Below, piece after piece: positions 17,730 through 26,159 of a DNA stretch of 64,000 nt. Both the position numbers and the translations under genes were made by a program. Each line of letters starts with the position of its first letter. Positions within the stretch are counted from its first letter, which is position 1. The DNA comes from Desulfobacteraceae bacterium. GTDB taxonomy: Bacteria > Desulfobacterota > Desulfobacteria > Desulfobacterales > Desulfosalsimonadaceae. Under the pieces are notes generated by a model. It was given only the letters and a program-made list of their open reading frames with translations. It ran no database searches and was not told the DNA's origin. The stretch is taken from positions 1-64,000 of the forward strand of contig JAABTJ010000012.1 of assembly GCA_011389935.1 (NCBI GenBank), given 5' to 3'.

Positions 17730-18377
17730 ATGTATACCATCAAAAAATATGCAAATGGTCGTTTTTACGACACCGAAGCAAAAAAGTACATTACCCAGCC
17801 CCAGATCCGGGCATTGCAGAAAACCGGCAAAACCATCGCCATCATCGAAACGAAAACCGGCAAGGACATTACCGTCGATGTCATGTCCAAACTGAATGCC
17901 AAGGGGGTAAAACCCGGACGGAAACCGGCTGCAAAAAAAAGCCGGGCAAAGACCCCGCCCGCGGGCACGCTGGCCCAGTTGATCAAAAAGGGGGGGGACT
18001 CCCTGTTCGATTACGGCAAAAAGTATGCGTCCATGTGGCAGAACATGGTCACCATGTCCAGAGACGAAATCGACAAGCTCGTCAATATGCTGGTCAAGGA
18101 CAACAAGATCAGTAAGTTTGAAGCGGACAAATTCAAAAAAGAGCTTCAGCGCTACCGGGACAATGTGGAAGACTGGTTTTCAAAAACCATTGACAAGCGG
18201 GTCAAAGAGATGCTTGACCGAATGAATCTGGCCAACCGCGAGCAGGTCGTCCAGCTGACCGCCGAAATCGAAGCCTTGAACAAAAAAATCAAGGCAATGG
18301 AAAAAGCCCAGGCAAAAAAGGCATCGACAACGGCATCGAAACGGGCATCCACATCGAAGACGGCCTCGTCGAAGTAA
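17730..18377 (+). CDS. PhaR-type polyhydroxyalkanoate synthesis regulator-like protein, copy 1
   Basis: A 215-residue protein. Its N-terminal 60 residues match the PHB/PHA accumulation regulator DNA-binding domain (IKKYANGRFYDTEAKKYIT, followed by a TGKDITVDVM segment). The following region is a long helical, phasin-like domain (about 85-195) with a poly-Lys/Ala/Ser/Thr tail. In other bacteria PhaR binds both PHA granules and phasin promoters. The ATG at 17730 has an AAAGGA site nine bases upstream. It follows the phasin-like gene in one operon and has a paralogue at 20317-20871. No PHA synthase gene is in the window, so here the granule may be neutral lipid. Confidence 0.82.
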   Translation: MYTIKKYANGRFYDTEAKKYITQPQIRALQKTGKTIAIIETKTGKDITVDVMSKLNAKGVKPGRKPAAKKSRAKTPPAGTLAQLIKKGGDSLFDYGKKYASMWQNMVTMSRDEIDKLVNMLVKDNKISKFEADKFKKELQRYRDNVEDWFSKTIDKRVKEMLDRMNLANREQVVQLTAEIEALNKKIKAMEKAQAKKASTTASKRASTSKTASSK

Positions 18378-18402
18378 GAACGTCACACAACCCCGGGAAG
18401 CG

Positions 18403-20103
18403 CTATCCCGCGGATGCCGGCTGGTCTTTTTCGCCCGATCCGGATGACGGCTCCAGATCGGACAGGCTTTCATACTTGGTCAGGTGAATCGTGCAGTAGA
18501 TTGAATCCGTGGCGGCGCGGTTTTGACACTGCGTTCCTCTAACGGTCATTGCATGGCATCGGATGGCCTGCACGGAACCGCGCTTGCCTTCAGCGGCGGC
18601 GGCTTCGGCGGTATCAATGGTATCCTGGGTATCCTGGAACCGGTCATTGATGACCAGCGGGTCCCGCTCGATCTGTCCGGCTTTGTACATGCCGTGAAGC
18701 ATCCGGAACTCGTTTTCAAAATGCCGCAATATTGAATTCGGATCCGCCACCAGGCCGGTATCGGTGCAGATACCCAGCGACACCCTGCCATTGTAGCTGA
18801 TGATGCTGATGCCAAGGCCAAGACCGCCGATTCGGGGAACCCAGAACATGATATCCTTGATTTCCTTGCCGGCAAAGTAAAGCGGCTGCCTGGGGCCGGG
18901 CACGTTGCTCATCACGCCCGTCATCTTATTGGCGAGCATGGTGGCGCCGAACTTGGCCAGGCTGGTCGACGACACGCCCAGGACGTTGAGCAGGGTATAG
19001 GCGACCATGGCATCCGGCGCATCCTTGAGTTCCCGGATGCGGCGCTGCATTTCCCGAATCCGCAGCACCGGATCGTCGATGTGAACCGGCAGGGAGACCA
19101 GCACCAGGCTGAACTGGTTGCCGAGCTCAATGGGCGCATCCAGCGGCCGGATATTGACCGGCATGGCCATCCGGATGTCCAGGTCCCCCACCAGGTTGTT
19201 GCACTGCTGCAGGTAGCGCCGCAGCGCGCCGGTCACCATGGAGACGAGGATGTCGTTGATGGTGGCGTTGAAATATTTGCCGATGGACTTGATGTCCTCC
19301 AGGGGAAGGGGGCTGCACCAGGATACGCTTTTCCGGACACCCAGCTGCCCCCGGAAAACGGTCTTCCGGTCCGCAGGCAGCAGCAGAATTTTGCTGATGA
19401 CCCCGGCGGCGTCAATGCTATATTTGCCGGCCAGCCTGGCCCGGTCGAAAACATGGGCGGGATTCGAGATGCTTGTCTCGAGTTCTTTGGACAGCACCTT
19501 GCTGATACGGCCTACCTGGCGCTGGATCTGGCTGATTTTTTTCACCATCCCTTCCAGCGGCGGGAAAAACTCGATCCGGGAGGCTTTTCTCCCCTTTTTT
19601 TCCGGGACACTGTCCGACCATGCAGCGTCGGGCTCCAGATCGGCCATGGAGAGCAGCAGCCGGATGAGGGCAATGCCGTCCGCAATGCAATGGTGGATGC
19701 GGCAGAAGAGAACGGACCCGCCGTTATTGTAATTTTCAATATAATGAGCCTGCCAGAGCGGTTTTGTGGGATCCAGCGGCGTTGCCGTCAAATCGCTGAT
19801 CAGCTCTTGAAGAACGATCTTGTCCCCCGGAGCCGGCAGGGCAATGCGGTGAAGATGGGACCTGAGGTCGAATTTGGGATCCAGCTCCCAGGTGGCATTG
19901 CCGATTCCGCTCAATGGTCGGATGACCCGTTTTTTGAAACGCTCGTAGCAAAGAAGGCGCTTTTCAAACGTCTCCAGCAGCCGCTGGAAATCAAGGGGCT
20001 CGTCAAATGCCAGATAACCGGTAATAATCATCAGGTTGGTCGGATGATCCATGTGAAGCCAGAATTTGTCAATATTGGACATTATTTCCATTTGCCTTGA
20101 CAT
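18403..20103 (-). CDS. WS/DGAT acyltransferase with C-terminal Cys/His motif
   Basis: A 566-residue member of the WS/DGAT family, paralogous to 13440-14951. The catalytic motif is HHCIADG at 137-143, followed by the family's NDILVSMVTGALRRYL and NVPGPRQPLYFAG segments. After the usual end (about 470) it has an extra tail of about 95 residues. The tail carries C516, C526, C537 and H540, a spacing that recalls small DUF5763-like zinc motifs. The start is ATG 20103, with AAGGAGG (20111-20117 on the other strand) just upstream; longer reading is open but unsupported. The gene is divergent from the PhaR-like gene at 20317, and an operator-like palindrome lies between them. Confidence 0.9.
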   Translation of the reverse strand: MSRQMEIMSNIDKFWLHMDHPTNLMIITGYLAFDEPLDFQRLLETFEKRLLCYERFKKRVIRPLSGIGNATWELDPKFDLRSHLHRIALPAPGDKIVLQELISDLTATPLDPTKPLWQAHYIENYNNGGSVLFCRIHHCIADGIALIRLLLSMADLEPDAAWSDSVPEKKGRKASRIEFFPPLEGMVKKISQIQRQVGRISKVLSKELETSISNPAHVFDRARLAGKYSIDAAGVISKILLLPADRKTVFRGQLGVRKSVSWCSPLPLEDIKSIGKYFNATINDILVSMVTGALRRYLQQCNNLVGDLDIRMAMPVNIRPLDAPIELGNQFSLVLVSLPVHIDDPVLRIREMQRRIRELKDAPDAMVAYTLLNVLGVSSTSLAKFGATMLANKMTGVMSNVPGPRQPLYFAGKEIKDIMFWVPRIGGLGLGISIISYNGRVSLGICTDTGLVADPNSILRHFENEFRMLHGMYKAGQIERDPLVINDRFQDTQDTIDTAEAAAAEGKRGSVQAIRCHAMTVRGTQCQNRAATDSIYCTIHLTKYESLSDLEPSSGSGEKDQPASAG

Positions 20104-20200
20104 GACGCCCCCTCCTTGGGAAAAAAATAGGGAAAAAAAACAATTCCCGAATATGTTCCGTATACCACAGGAAAACTTGTAAAAGCAAACGGAAAAAGGC

Positions 20201-20229
20201 TTGACAGTTATAACGCATTGCGTCATCCT
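20201..20229 (+). promoter_or_regulatory. promoter-like site of the second PhaR-like gene
   Basis: A perfect TTGACA (20201-20206) is followed after 17 bases by CATCCT (20224-20229), a poor -10 match. The arrangement copies that at 17040, with the palindrome in the spacer. The weak -10 box suggests low basal activity or an error in my placement. Confidence 0.5.
20210..20226. promoter_or_regulatory. palindromic operator, copy 3
   Basis: ATAACGCA-T-TGCGTCAT differs from copy 1 only at the central base. It lies in the divergent space between the WS/DGAT gene (start 20103) and the PhaR-like gene (start 20317), so one repressor could control both. Confidence 0.65.
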
Positions 20230-20316
20230 TGCAGAATGAATTCCCCTGCGCAAAAAATATTCTTGCCATCGGCGCACGGGCGACCCATTGAACCGGACAT
20301 GCCGCAAGGAGAGCAT

Positions 20317-20871
20317 ATGCACCTGATCAAAAAATACGCCAACAGGAAACTCTACGACACCGCGGACAAAAAATACCTGACCATGGACCGATTGGCCGAG
20401 CTGATCAAGGAGGGGAATGAGGTCGTCATCGTGGACAACGAAACCGGCAGGGATCTGACCGCGTCGATCCTCTCCCAGCTTTTGGCCCGGGAAAAAGACG
20501 GCCCCGAGGAAGCCGTGCCGCCGGGCATCCTCATGCAGATGCTCCGCAAAGGCCGGGGCACGCTGTTCGGCTATGGGAGAAAATACATATCCCTGTGGCA
20601 GAGCGCATTTATGCTGTCCCGCGATGAAATTGAAAAACGGATCAACGGGCTTGTCCGGGAAAAGGAGCTGTCCGAAGCCGAAGGGAAGAACCTGAAAAAC
20701 GAGATCGTCTCCGCCTCGAACCATCTAAAGGCCTGGATCCTTCAGAACATCGACCGGCGGGTAACGGACGCCCTTAAAAGGATGAACCTGGCCACCCATG
20801 AACAGGTCGAGGAATTGACGGGCAAAGTCGAGAAACTGTCCCGAAAGGTGCGGGACCTGGAAAAGCGGTAG
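20317..20871 (+). CDS. PhaR-type polyhydroxyalkanoate synthesis regulator-like protein, copy 2
   Basis: A 184-residue paralogue of 17730-18377. The N-terminal DNA-binding domain has IKKYANRKLYDTADKKYLTMD, followed by a VIVDNETGRDLT segment. A helical region (about 75-184) ends in a heptad-like coiled coil (VEELTGKVEKLSRKVRDLEK). The start is ATG 20317, with AAGGAGA at 20306-20312. It lacks the Lys/Ala/Ser tail of its paralogue. It probably acts as a granule-associated regulator or stabiliser; whether it binds DNA is not shown. Its own promoter carries the same palindrome. Confidence 0.85.
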   Translation: MHLIKKYANRKLYDTADKKYLTMDRLAELIKEGNEVVIVDNETGRDLTASILSQLLAREKDGPEEAVPPGILMQMLRKGRGTLFGYGRKYISLWQSAFMLSRDEIEKRINGLVREKELSEAEGKNLKNEIVSASNHLKAWILQNIDRRVTDALKRMNLATHEQVEELTGKVEKLSRKVRDLEKR

Positions 20872-20908
20872 ACGCGTCGTTTCAATTCGTATTTCCTGAA
20901 GATAACGG

Positions 20909-20938
20909 TTTACATTTTTTACAATCCTATGCTATTCA
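20909..20938 (+). promoter_or_regulatory. possible promoter of the alcohol dehydrogenase operon
   Basis: TTTACA (20909-20914) and TATTCA (20933-20938) are separated by 18 bases in an A+T-rich stretch upstream of the operon that starts at 21084. No palindromic operator copy is present here. Confidence 0.33.
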
Positions 20939-21083
20939 ATAGAGCACCAATGAACGGATCTTAATATCATAAACGCTGTTTTCATGCCATGCCCGGCCCC
21001 GACAGGGCCTTTTCGCCGAAACCGGGAAAAGCCTTCCTGACGGGTGTTTACGGGCATATCGCGTTTAACCGTGAGGAAGGTCA

Positions 21084-22919
21084 ATGCTTCCGGAGTATTT
21101 TGAGTTTTCCCTGCCGACCAAGGCCATATACGGCATCGGCATATTAAAAAATATCGACAATGCCGTCGGAAGGTTTGGCAAACGCCGGGCCATGCTGGTT
21201 ACCGACAAGGTGCTGGCCGACACCGGCCCGGTAGGCAAGGTCAGGGAAGGGTTTGCAGGGACCCTCATTGATATCGTGTCCACCTTTGACGATGTCCCGC
21301 CCAACTCCACCATCGCCAGTGTTGAAAAATGTGCGGCCAGGGGCAAACGCGCCAAATGCGACCTGATCATCGCCGTCGGCGGCGGCAGCGTCATCGACAC
21401 GGCCAAGGTCGCCAACCTGCTCATGGTCAAGGGGGGCAAGGTGGCCGACCACATGGGCGCCTATCTGCTGGACCCGGATGAAAAACTGCTCCCCATGATC
21501 ATTGTGCCCACCACGGCCGGAACGGGATCCGAAGTCACCAAAGTGGCGGTGATCGCCGATCCGGACAATGACGTCAAACTCCCCTTTTCGGAAGAACAGT
21601 TTCTTCCGGAGCTGGCCGTGCTCGATCCGGAAGTCACGGTTTCCATGCCGGGCAAACTCACGGCGGCAACGGGCATGGACGCCCTGACCCATGCCATCGA
21701 GGCTTACGTGGACAAGGAATGGTCCCCTGCCTCCGATGCCATGGCGCTTCACGCCATCCGACTCATCAGCGGCAACATCCTCCAGGCCTGCGCAAAGCCG
21801 AAAGATCTCCAGGCCCGCGGAGGGATGCTGGTGGGGAGTTTTCTGGCGGGGGTGGCCTTTTCCCATTCCATGGTGGGCATGACCCACGGCATCTCCCATG
21901 CCCTGGGGGGCGTGTATCACATTCCCCATGGAATCGCCAACGCCCTTGTCCTGCCGGAAGTCATGGAATACAACCTGGATGCGTGCACGGACCGCTTTGC
22001 CGACATTGCCGCAGCCTTTGGCATCACCTTTCCCCAGGTCGTCAGCCAGAGCCAGAGCCTGCTGAAAACGGCCAAAATGAAAATGCCAGGCGGTCTCAAC
22101 GCCTTTGCCGACATCTTCCGGCCATGGACGGATACGCCGTCTCAAAAAGCCAAGAACCTTGCGGCAAAAGCCATCGGCGGGTTCGGTTTTATCGACCAGT
22201 GGTTTAAACGGGGCTCTGCCCGGGCCGCGGTGGAAAAAGTGCGCCTCCTCAACCGGCAGCTGGCGACCCTGACCGGCATGCCGTTAAACCTCAAGGATGC
22301 GGGCATCAAGGACAACCTGGCGCGGCTCGAAAAGGTTGCAACAACGGCCATGGAAGACGGCTCCATGCTCTACAATCCGGTTGAACCGGACCGGGACGCG
22401 GTAATCGCAATCATCAAGCGGCTCTACAATGCCCGGGTTTCCCCCCTGCCGGTGGCTGCCGAGGACCTCAGGCTCCAGGCGGCGGCGGGCGGCAAAAAGG
22501 AACTGAAAAACGTGTTTACGGATTCCGGGATGCTCTATGAGGTGCTCGTGGCCTTTTACGAGCAGCTCAAGGTCCACCCGGAAATCGGCCCGTCTCTGGC
22601 CAGAACCAACCTCTGCGTGCAGTTCGTATACAAAAATCCGGCCGGGACCATCACAGTGGACGCATCCGGCGACGATTTGCGCATCATCACCGGCGAATTC
22701 GACGGCAAGCCCGAAGTCACCATGACCATGAACGCGGATTTCGCCCACCGGTTCTGGCTTGGCAAGGCCAACCTGGTTACGGCCCTGACCCGCAGGCAGG
22801 TTACGGCCAGGGGGAACGTCCCCAAGACGCTAAAGCTTCTTCCGATTTTAAACCCCGCGTTCGCTTTGTATCCGAAATTTCTGGAGGAAAAAGGGCTGTC
22901 GCATTTGATCATCAATTAA
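21084..22919 (+). CDS. iron-containing alcohol dehydrogenase fused to a C-terminal SCP2-like domain
   Basis: A 611-residue protein. Residues about 1-400 form a group III (Fe) alcohol dehydrogenase with the NAD(P)-binding GGGS motif (99-102) and the metal ligands D199, H203, H268 and H282. Typical enzymes end near 385-400. Here a linker of about 90 residues leads to a domain of about 110 residues (490-611) that resembles SCP2/sterol-carrier lipid-binding domains. Such a domain could hold a long acyl chain, which fits a fatty aldehyde/alcohol interconversion. It is the first gene of an operon with a ferredoxin and an acyl-ACP-reductase-like enzyme, which would supply the aldehyde. GAGGAAGG precedes the ATG. 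Confidence 0.87.
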   Translation: MLPEYFEFSLPTKAIYGIGILKNIDNAVGRFGKRRAMLVTDKVLADTGPVGKVREGFAGTLIDIVSTFDDVPPNSTIASVEKCAARGKRAKCDLIIAVGGGSVIDTAKVANLLMVKGGKVADHMGAYLLDPDEKLLPMIIVPTTAGTGSEVTKVAVIADPDNDVKLPFSEEQFLPELAVLDPEVTVSMPGKLTAATGMDALTHAIEAYVDKEWSPASDAMALHAIRLISGNILQACAKPKDLQARGGMLVGSFLAGVAFSHSMVGMTHGISHALGGVYHIPHGIANALVLPEVMEYNLDACTDRFADIAAAFGITFPQVVSQSQSLLKTAKMKMPGGLNAFADIFRPWTDTPSQKAKNLAAKAIGGFGFIDQWFKRGSARAAVEKVRLLNRQLATLTGMPLNLKDAGIKDNLARLEKVATTAMEDGSMLYNPVEPDRDAVIAIIKRLYNARVSPLPVAAEDLRLQAAAGGKKELKNVFTDSGMLYEVLVAFYEQLKVHPEIGPSLARTNLCVQFVYKNPAGTITVDASGDDLRIITGEFDGKPEVTMTMNADFAHRFWLGKANLVTALTRRQVTARGNVPKTLKLLPILNPAFALYPKFLEEKGLSHLIIN

Positions 22920-22975
22920 AACCGATCCAAAACGGAAAACCGTCGGGAAAACGGATACCCCTGTCCTCAACCCGG

Positions 22976-23299
22976 ATGGTTTCCCGGGTCGATATGGCAT
23001 TTGGGCAAATGAAGGATATTGAAGAAAAATTTCCGGAAAACATACCGGGAAAATTTTACGTGGCCCGGGTATGCATCGGGTGTACCCTTTGTACAGAGAT
23101 CGCACCGGGCAGTTTCCGGGAAAACACGGACCTGGAACTGGCCGTGGGAAACAGCTACGTCTACAGGCAGCCGGAAACCGAAGAGGAGGAGCAGCTGTGC
23201 CGGGAAGCCATGGACACATGTCCGTCAGGCGCCATCCGGGATGATGGCGATGAAATGCCGGCAGTAATTCAGAGCAGCAGGAAACGATCATGTCAATAA
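22976..23299 (+). CDS. small ferredoxin
   Basis: A 107-residue (or shorter) protein with a single-cluster ferredoxin pattern: C33-x2-C36-x2-C39 and C82-Pro, numbered from the ATG at 22976, with an additional C75. The spacing is like one-cluster [4Fe-4S] or [3Fe-4S] ferredoxins. ATGs at 22994 and 23009 are alternative starts, and none has a strong ribosome site. It lies between the alcohol dehydrogenase and the reductase-like gene in one operon, so it may carry electrons for this lipid-reduction pathway; that role is inferred. Confidence 0.75.
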   Translation: MVSRVDMAFGQMKDIEEKFPENIPGKFYVARVCIGCTLCTEIAPGSFRENTDLELAVGNSYVYRQPETEEEEQLCREAMDTCPSGAIRDDGDEMPAVIQSSRKRSCQ

Positions 23300-23315
23300 A
23301 GAGCAGGAGGTAGCC

Positions 23316-25415
23316 GTGAAGCAGATCGTAAGTATCAGCCTTGGCAAAAGTGCGGATGATTATGAATTTGTCGCAGAATTTCTGGGGCAGCAGTTTACCA
23401 TCCGACGGATCGGCACCGACGGAGATGTAAACCTGGCCGCGGACCTGATGGAACAGTGGCGCACCGAAGCCGACGCCATCTGCCTGGGAGGGCTGAATTT
23501 CAACTACGCCATCGGTTCCAGCCGGGCCATCAACGCCCAGAAGAAAAAGGTCGAGAAGCTGAAAACATGCATTTCCAAGCCTATCGTAACCGGGGAACGG
23601 CTGCGCAGGGTTTCCTTTGAATGGGCCATCCGGCACATTCAGTTCAAATACGACAACAATTATTTCAATCACACAAAGGTCCTTTTTCTCTCCGGCCTGC
23701 TCAACTACAACATTGCAAAGGTCCTTTCCGAATATACGGACAACCTGAGTTTTGCCGATCCCGTTTTTGAAAACGGCATCCCCAAATTTCTCAATTCCCT
23801 TGATGATCTTGAGCTCTATGCCAAGGGGGTTCACGACGTCCTGGACTGGGTCCCCACGCGCAGACTGGCATCTGCGGCTATGCCCCTTCGGGCGTGGAAT
23901 GAATACATCATCCGTAAAGCCATTCAAAAGACCCATATCCTCGTGGTGCCGACATACGATTTCTACGATTACCTCAAGGGATGCGGGCTGGAGGAACTGG
24001 GGGGCAAAACCATCATTACGGCCACTGTTTATGAGGACCGGATCCAGTTTTTAAAGGAACGGGGCGTGGACGTGATCATTGACTGCACGCCCAAGATCCT
24101 GGAGCAGGTGGTCGGCTTCTACGTGCTGGAGGCCATGATCGCCCTGGCCCTGGACATGCCCCTGGACAAGCTGACTGACGACGACCTGCTGGAAGTCATC
24201 GGCGAGCAGCGCCTGGATCCCCGCCAGATCTTCCCCCAGGGGCGCCATAAACGCGTCAACCGGTTCGCATTCGTCATTCATCCCCTTTCCCAGGAGCAGC
24301 TCAAACAGGATCCGAACATTGAACTGGCCTCCCGGTTCGCTCCCAAGGGTTTCATGGACGCGGTGGAAAAAATCATAGCCTACTCCCCCCCCATGATTTA
24401 TTCCAAAGTCACGGGGGTCAAATCCCCCCTGGGCGTGGAGGCGGAGGGATGGCTGATCACGGTGGGGGGTACACCCAAGCAGATGCTGGCCCACAGCCCG
24501 GAATTCACCTACAAGCGACTCCTTCAGGCGGCAAAGATGGCCAAACGGCTGGGTGCCCAGATCATGGGTCTTGGGGCGTTCACCAAGGTCGTGGGGGACG
24601 CGGGCAAGACTGTGGCCAAGCTGGCCGATATCCCGATTACGACGGGAAACAGCTACAGCGCTTCCGGCGCGCTGTGGGCCGCGGCCGACGCGGTCCGGCG
24701 CATGGGGCTCATCACGGTTGAAAAGGGGAGGAAGCTGCAGGCCAAGACCATGGTGGTGGGGGCGACGGGGGCCATCGGGTCGGTCTGCTGCCGGCTGCTG
24801 GCCATGGCTTTTACCGATATCTACATGGTGGATGTACGGCATTCCAAGCTTCTCTCCCTGAAGGAATCGATCCTCAAGGATACGCCGGACGTGCACGTGG
24901 AGATTTCCACCCGGGCGGACAAGTTTCTTTCCGACATGGACGTGATCGTCACGGCCACATCGGCCGGCGGCGGCAAGAGCGTCATCGACATTATGGCCGT
25001 GAAGCCGGGGTGCGTGATCACCGACGTGGCCCGCCCCCTGGATTTGTCCCCCGAGGACGTGGCCAAGCGGCCGGATGTCCTGGTGATCGAATCCGGCGAG
25101 ATTCTGCTGCCCGGGGAAAACGTCGAAATGCGCGATATCGGTCTGCCGCCCAAGGTGGCCTACGCCTGCCTGGCGGAAACCATCGTGCTGGCGCTGGAGG
25201 GGCGCTATGAGACCTTTACCATCGGCCGGGAAATCGAGTGGCAGAAAGTCAAGGAAATATACCAGCTCGGACTCAAGCACGGGATGAAGCTGGCCGCCAT
25301 TTCAGGGGTCAACGGCGTGTTTGCGGACGCCGATATCGCCGATGTGGCGCGGCGCGCCCGGGAAGCCCGAAAGGAAATCGCCCCGGCCCAAACCCGAAAA
25401 CACTCGGCAGGATAG
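23316..25415 (+). CDS. long-chain acyl-ACP/acyl-CoA reductase-like protein with an extra N-terminal domain
   Basis: A 699-residue protein. Residues about 325-680 resemble cyanobacterial long-chain acyl-ACP reductase (AAR), which makes fatty aldehydes. Matching points are the opening FVIHPLS segment, LGAFTKVV, the TTGNSYSASGAL segment, the NAD(P) Rossmann motif GATGAIGS (482-489) and AYACLAET, with Cys618 at the position of the AAR catalytic Cys. The segment after it (GRYETFTIGREIE...GLKHGM) also matches the AAR ending. Cyanobacterial AAR is about 340 residues. Here an unrecognised domain of about 310 residues precedes it. In this operon it would feed aldehyde to the Fe-alcohol dehydrogenase and so supply alcohols to the WS/DGATs. 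The start is supported by an AGGAGG-type site. Confidence 0.75.
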   Translation: MKQIVSISLGKSADDYEFVAEFLGQQFTIRRIGTDGDVNLAADLMEQWRTEADAICLGGLNFNYAIGSSRAINAQKKKVEKLKTCISKPIVTGERLRRVSFEWAIRHIQFKYDNNYFNHTKVLFLSGLLNYNIAKVLSEYTDNLSFADPVFENGIPKFLNSLDDLELYAKGVHDVLDWVPTRRLASAAMPLRAWNEYIIRKAIQKTHILVVPTYDFYDYLKGCGLEELGGKTIITATVYEDRIQFLKERGVDVIIDCTPKILEQVVGFYVLEAMIALALDMPLDKLTDDDLLEVIGEQRLDPRQIFPQGRHKRVNRFAFVIHPLSQEQLKQDPNIELASRFAPKGFMDAVEKIIAYSPPMIYSKVTGVKSPLGVEAEGWLITVGGTPKQMLAHSPEFTYKRLLQAAKMAKRLGAQIMGLGAFTKVVGDAGKTVAKLADIPITTGNSYSASGALWAAADAVRRMGLITVEKGRKLQAKTMVVGATGAIGSVCCRLLAMAFTDIYMVDVRHSKLLSLKESILKDTPDVHVEISTRADKFLSDMDVIVTATSAGGGKSVIDIMAVKPGCVITDVARPLDLSPEDVAKRPDVLVIESGEILLPGENVEMRDIGLPPKVAYACLAETIVLALEGRYETFTIGREIEWQKVKEIYQLGLKHGMKLAAISGVNGVFADADIADVARRAREARKEIAPAQTRKHSAG

Positions 25416-25421
25416 CAACGC

Positions 25422-26159
25422 ATGATTATGGGTTTTGTTCAGACCAAGGGGGGGACGGGCAAGAGCACCCTGGCCCTGAATATGGCATTTTCAAAGGCCG
25501 TGGCCCGGAATTATGATTCCGTCGCACTGGTCGAACTCGATCACCAGGGGACGCTCCGAAACTGGTGGGAGCAGCGCCAGGAGATGGGGTATAATAACGG
25601 CCGGGTCTCTTTCCATCATATTTCCAGTACCCAGAAAGAAGTGTTCCAGGAGGGGATCAAGGCGATCACCCAGCACAACGACCTGATGATCATGGATATT
25701 CCCGGCGAGGGGACCGGCAGGCTGCATACGCGCTTTGCCTGCGCTTTCTGCGACGTGGCGGTCATCCCCATGCGTCAGTCGACCAATGACGAATCCGCCT
25801 TTCTGGACAACCTTTATCCCATCATCAAGGATATCGTGCTGGCCGTGCCCGAAAAAAGAGGCCGGTTTCACGTGCTGCCTGTATTCACCCATCCCCGGGC
25901 CGGTCGGGACAAAATTTATTCCCACTTCAAACAGGTGCTCCCCCCCCATGTGACATGCCTCAAAACGGTCTATCCCGCACGGGCCGTATACGAAAATTTC
26001 AACCGGAACGGGTTGAACCTCAATGAATATGCCGCTGTCGTGGCGGGCAACCGGAAATACAGGCAGCAGGTGGAAAAAGCCGTACAAGATATCGAAACCA
26101 TTTCAAATACCCTGATTACTATCGGGAGGGAAAGTGATGCCGGTGCCGAAGAAAAATGA
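25422..26159 (+). CDS. ParA/MinD-like P-loop ATPase
   Basis: A 245-residue ATPase with a deviant Walker A motif (KGGTGKS, residues 9-15) and a LVELDHQGTLRNWW segment in place of the usual DxDPQGS. This deviation is seen in orphan ParA-like proteins that position cellular cargo. It lies seven bases after the reductase-like gene and overlaps the next gene by 23 bases. No ParB is present. Positioning of lipid granules or of an enzyme complex is one possible role, inferred only from the neighbours. Confidence 0.8.
   Translation: MIMGFVQTKGGTGKSTLALNMAFSKAVARNYDSVALVELDHQGTLRNWWEQRQEMGYNNGRVSFHHISSTQKEVFQEGIKAITQHNDLMIMDIPGEGTGRLHTRFACAFCDVAVIPMRQSTNDESAFLDNLYPIIKDIVLAVPEKRGRFHVLPVFTHPRAGRDKIYSHFKQVLPPHVTCLKTVYPARAVYENFNRNGLNLNEYAAVVAGNRKYRQQVEKAVQDIETISNTLITIGRESDAGAEEK

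Noticed and set aside
20104-20724. N-terminal extension of the second WS/DGAT by 207 codons
   Set aside because: AAGGAGG precedes the ATG at 20103, and the extension would run through the operator and the opposite PhaR-like gene.
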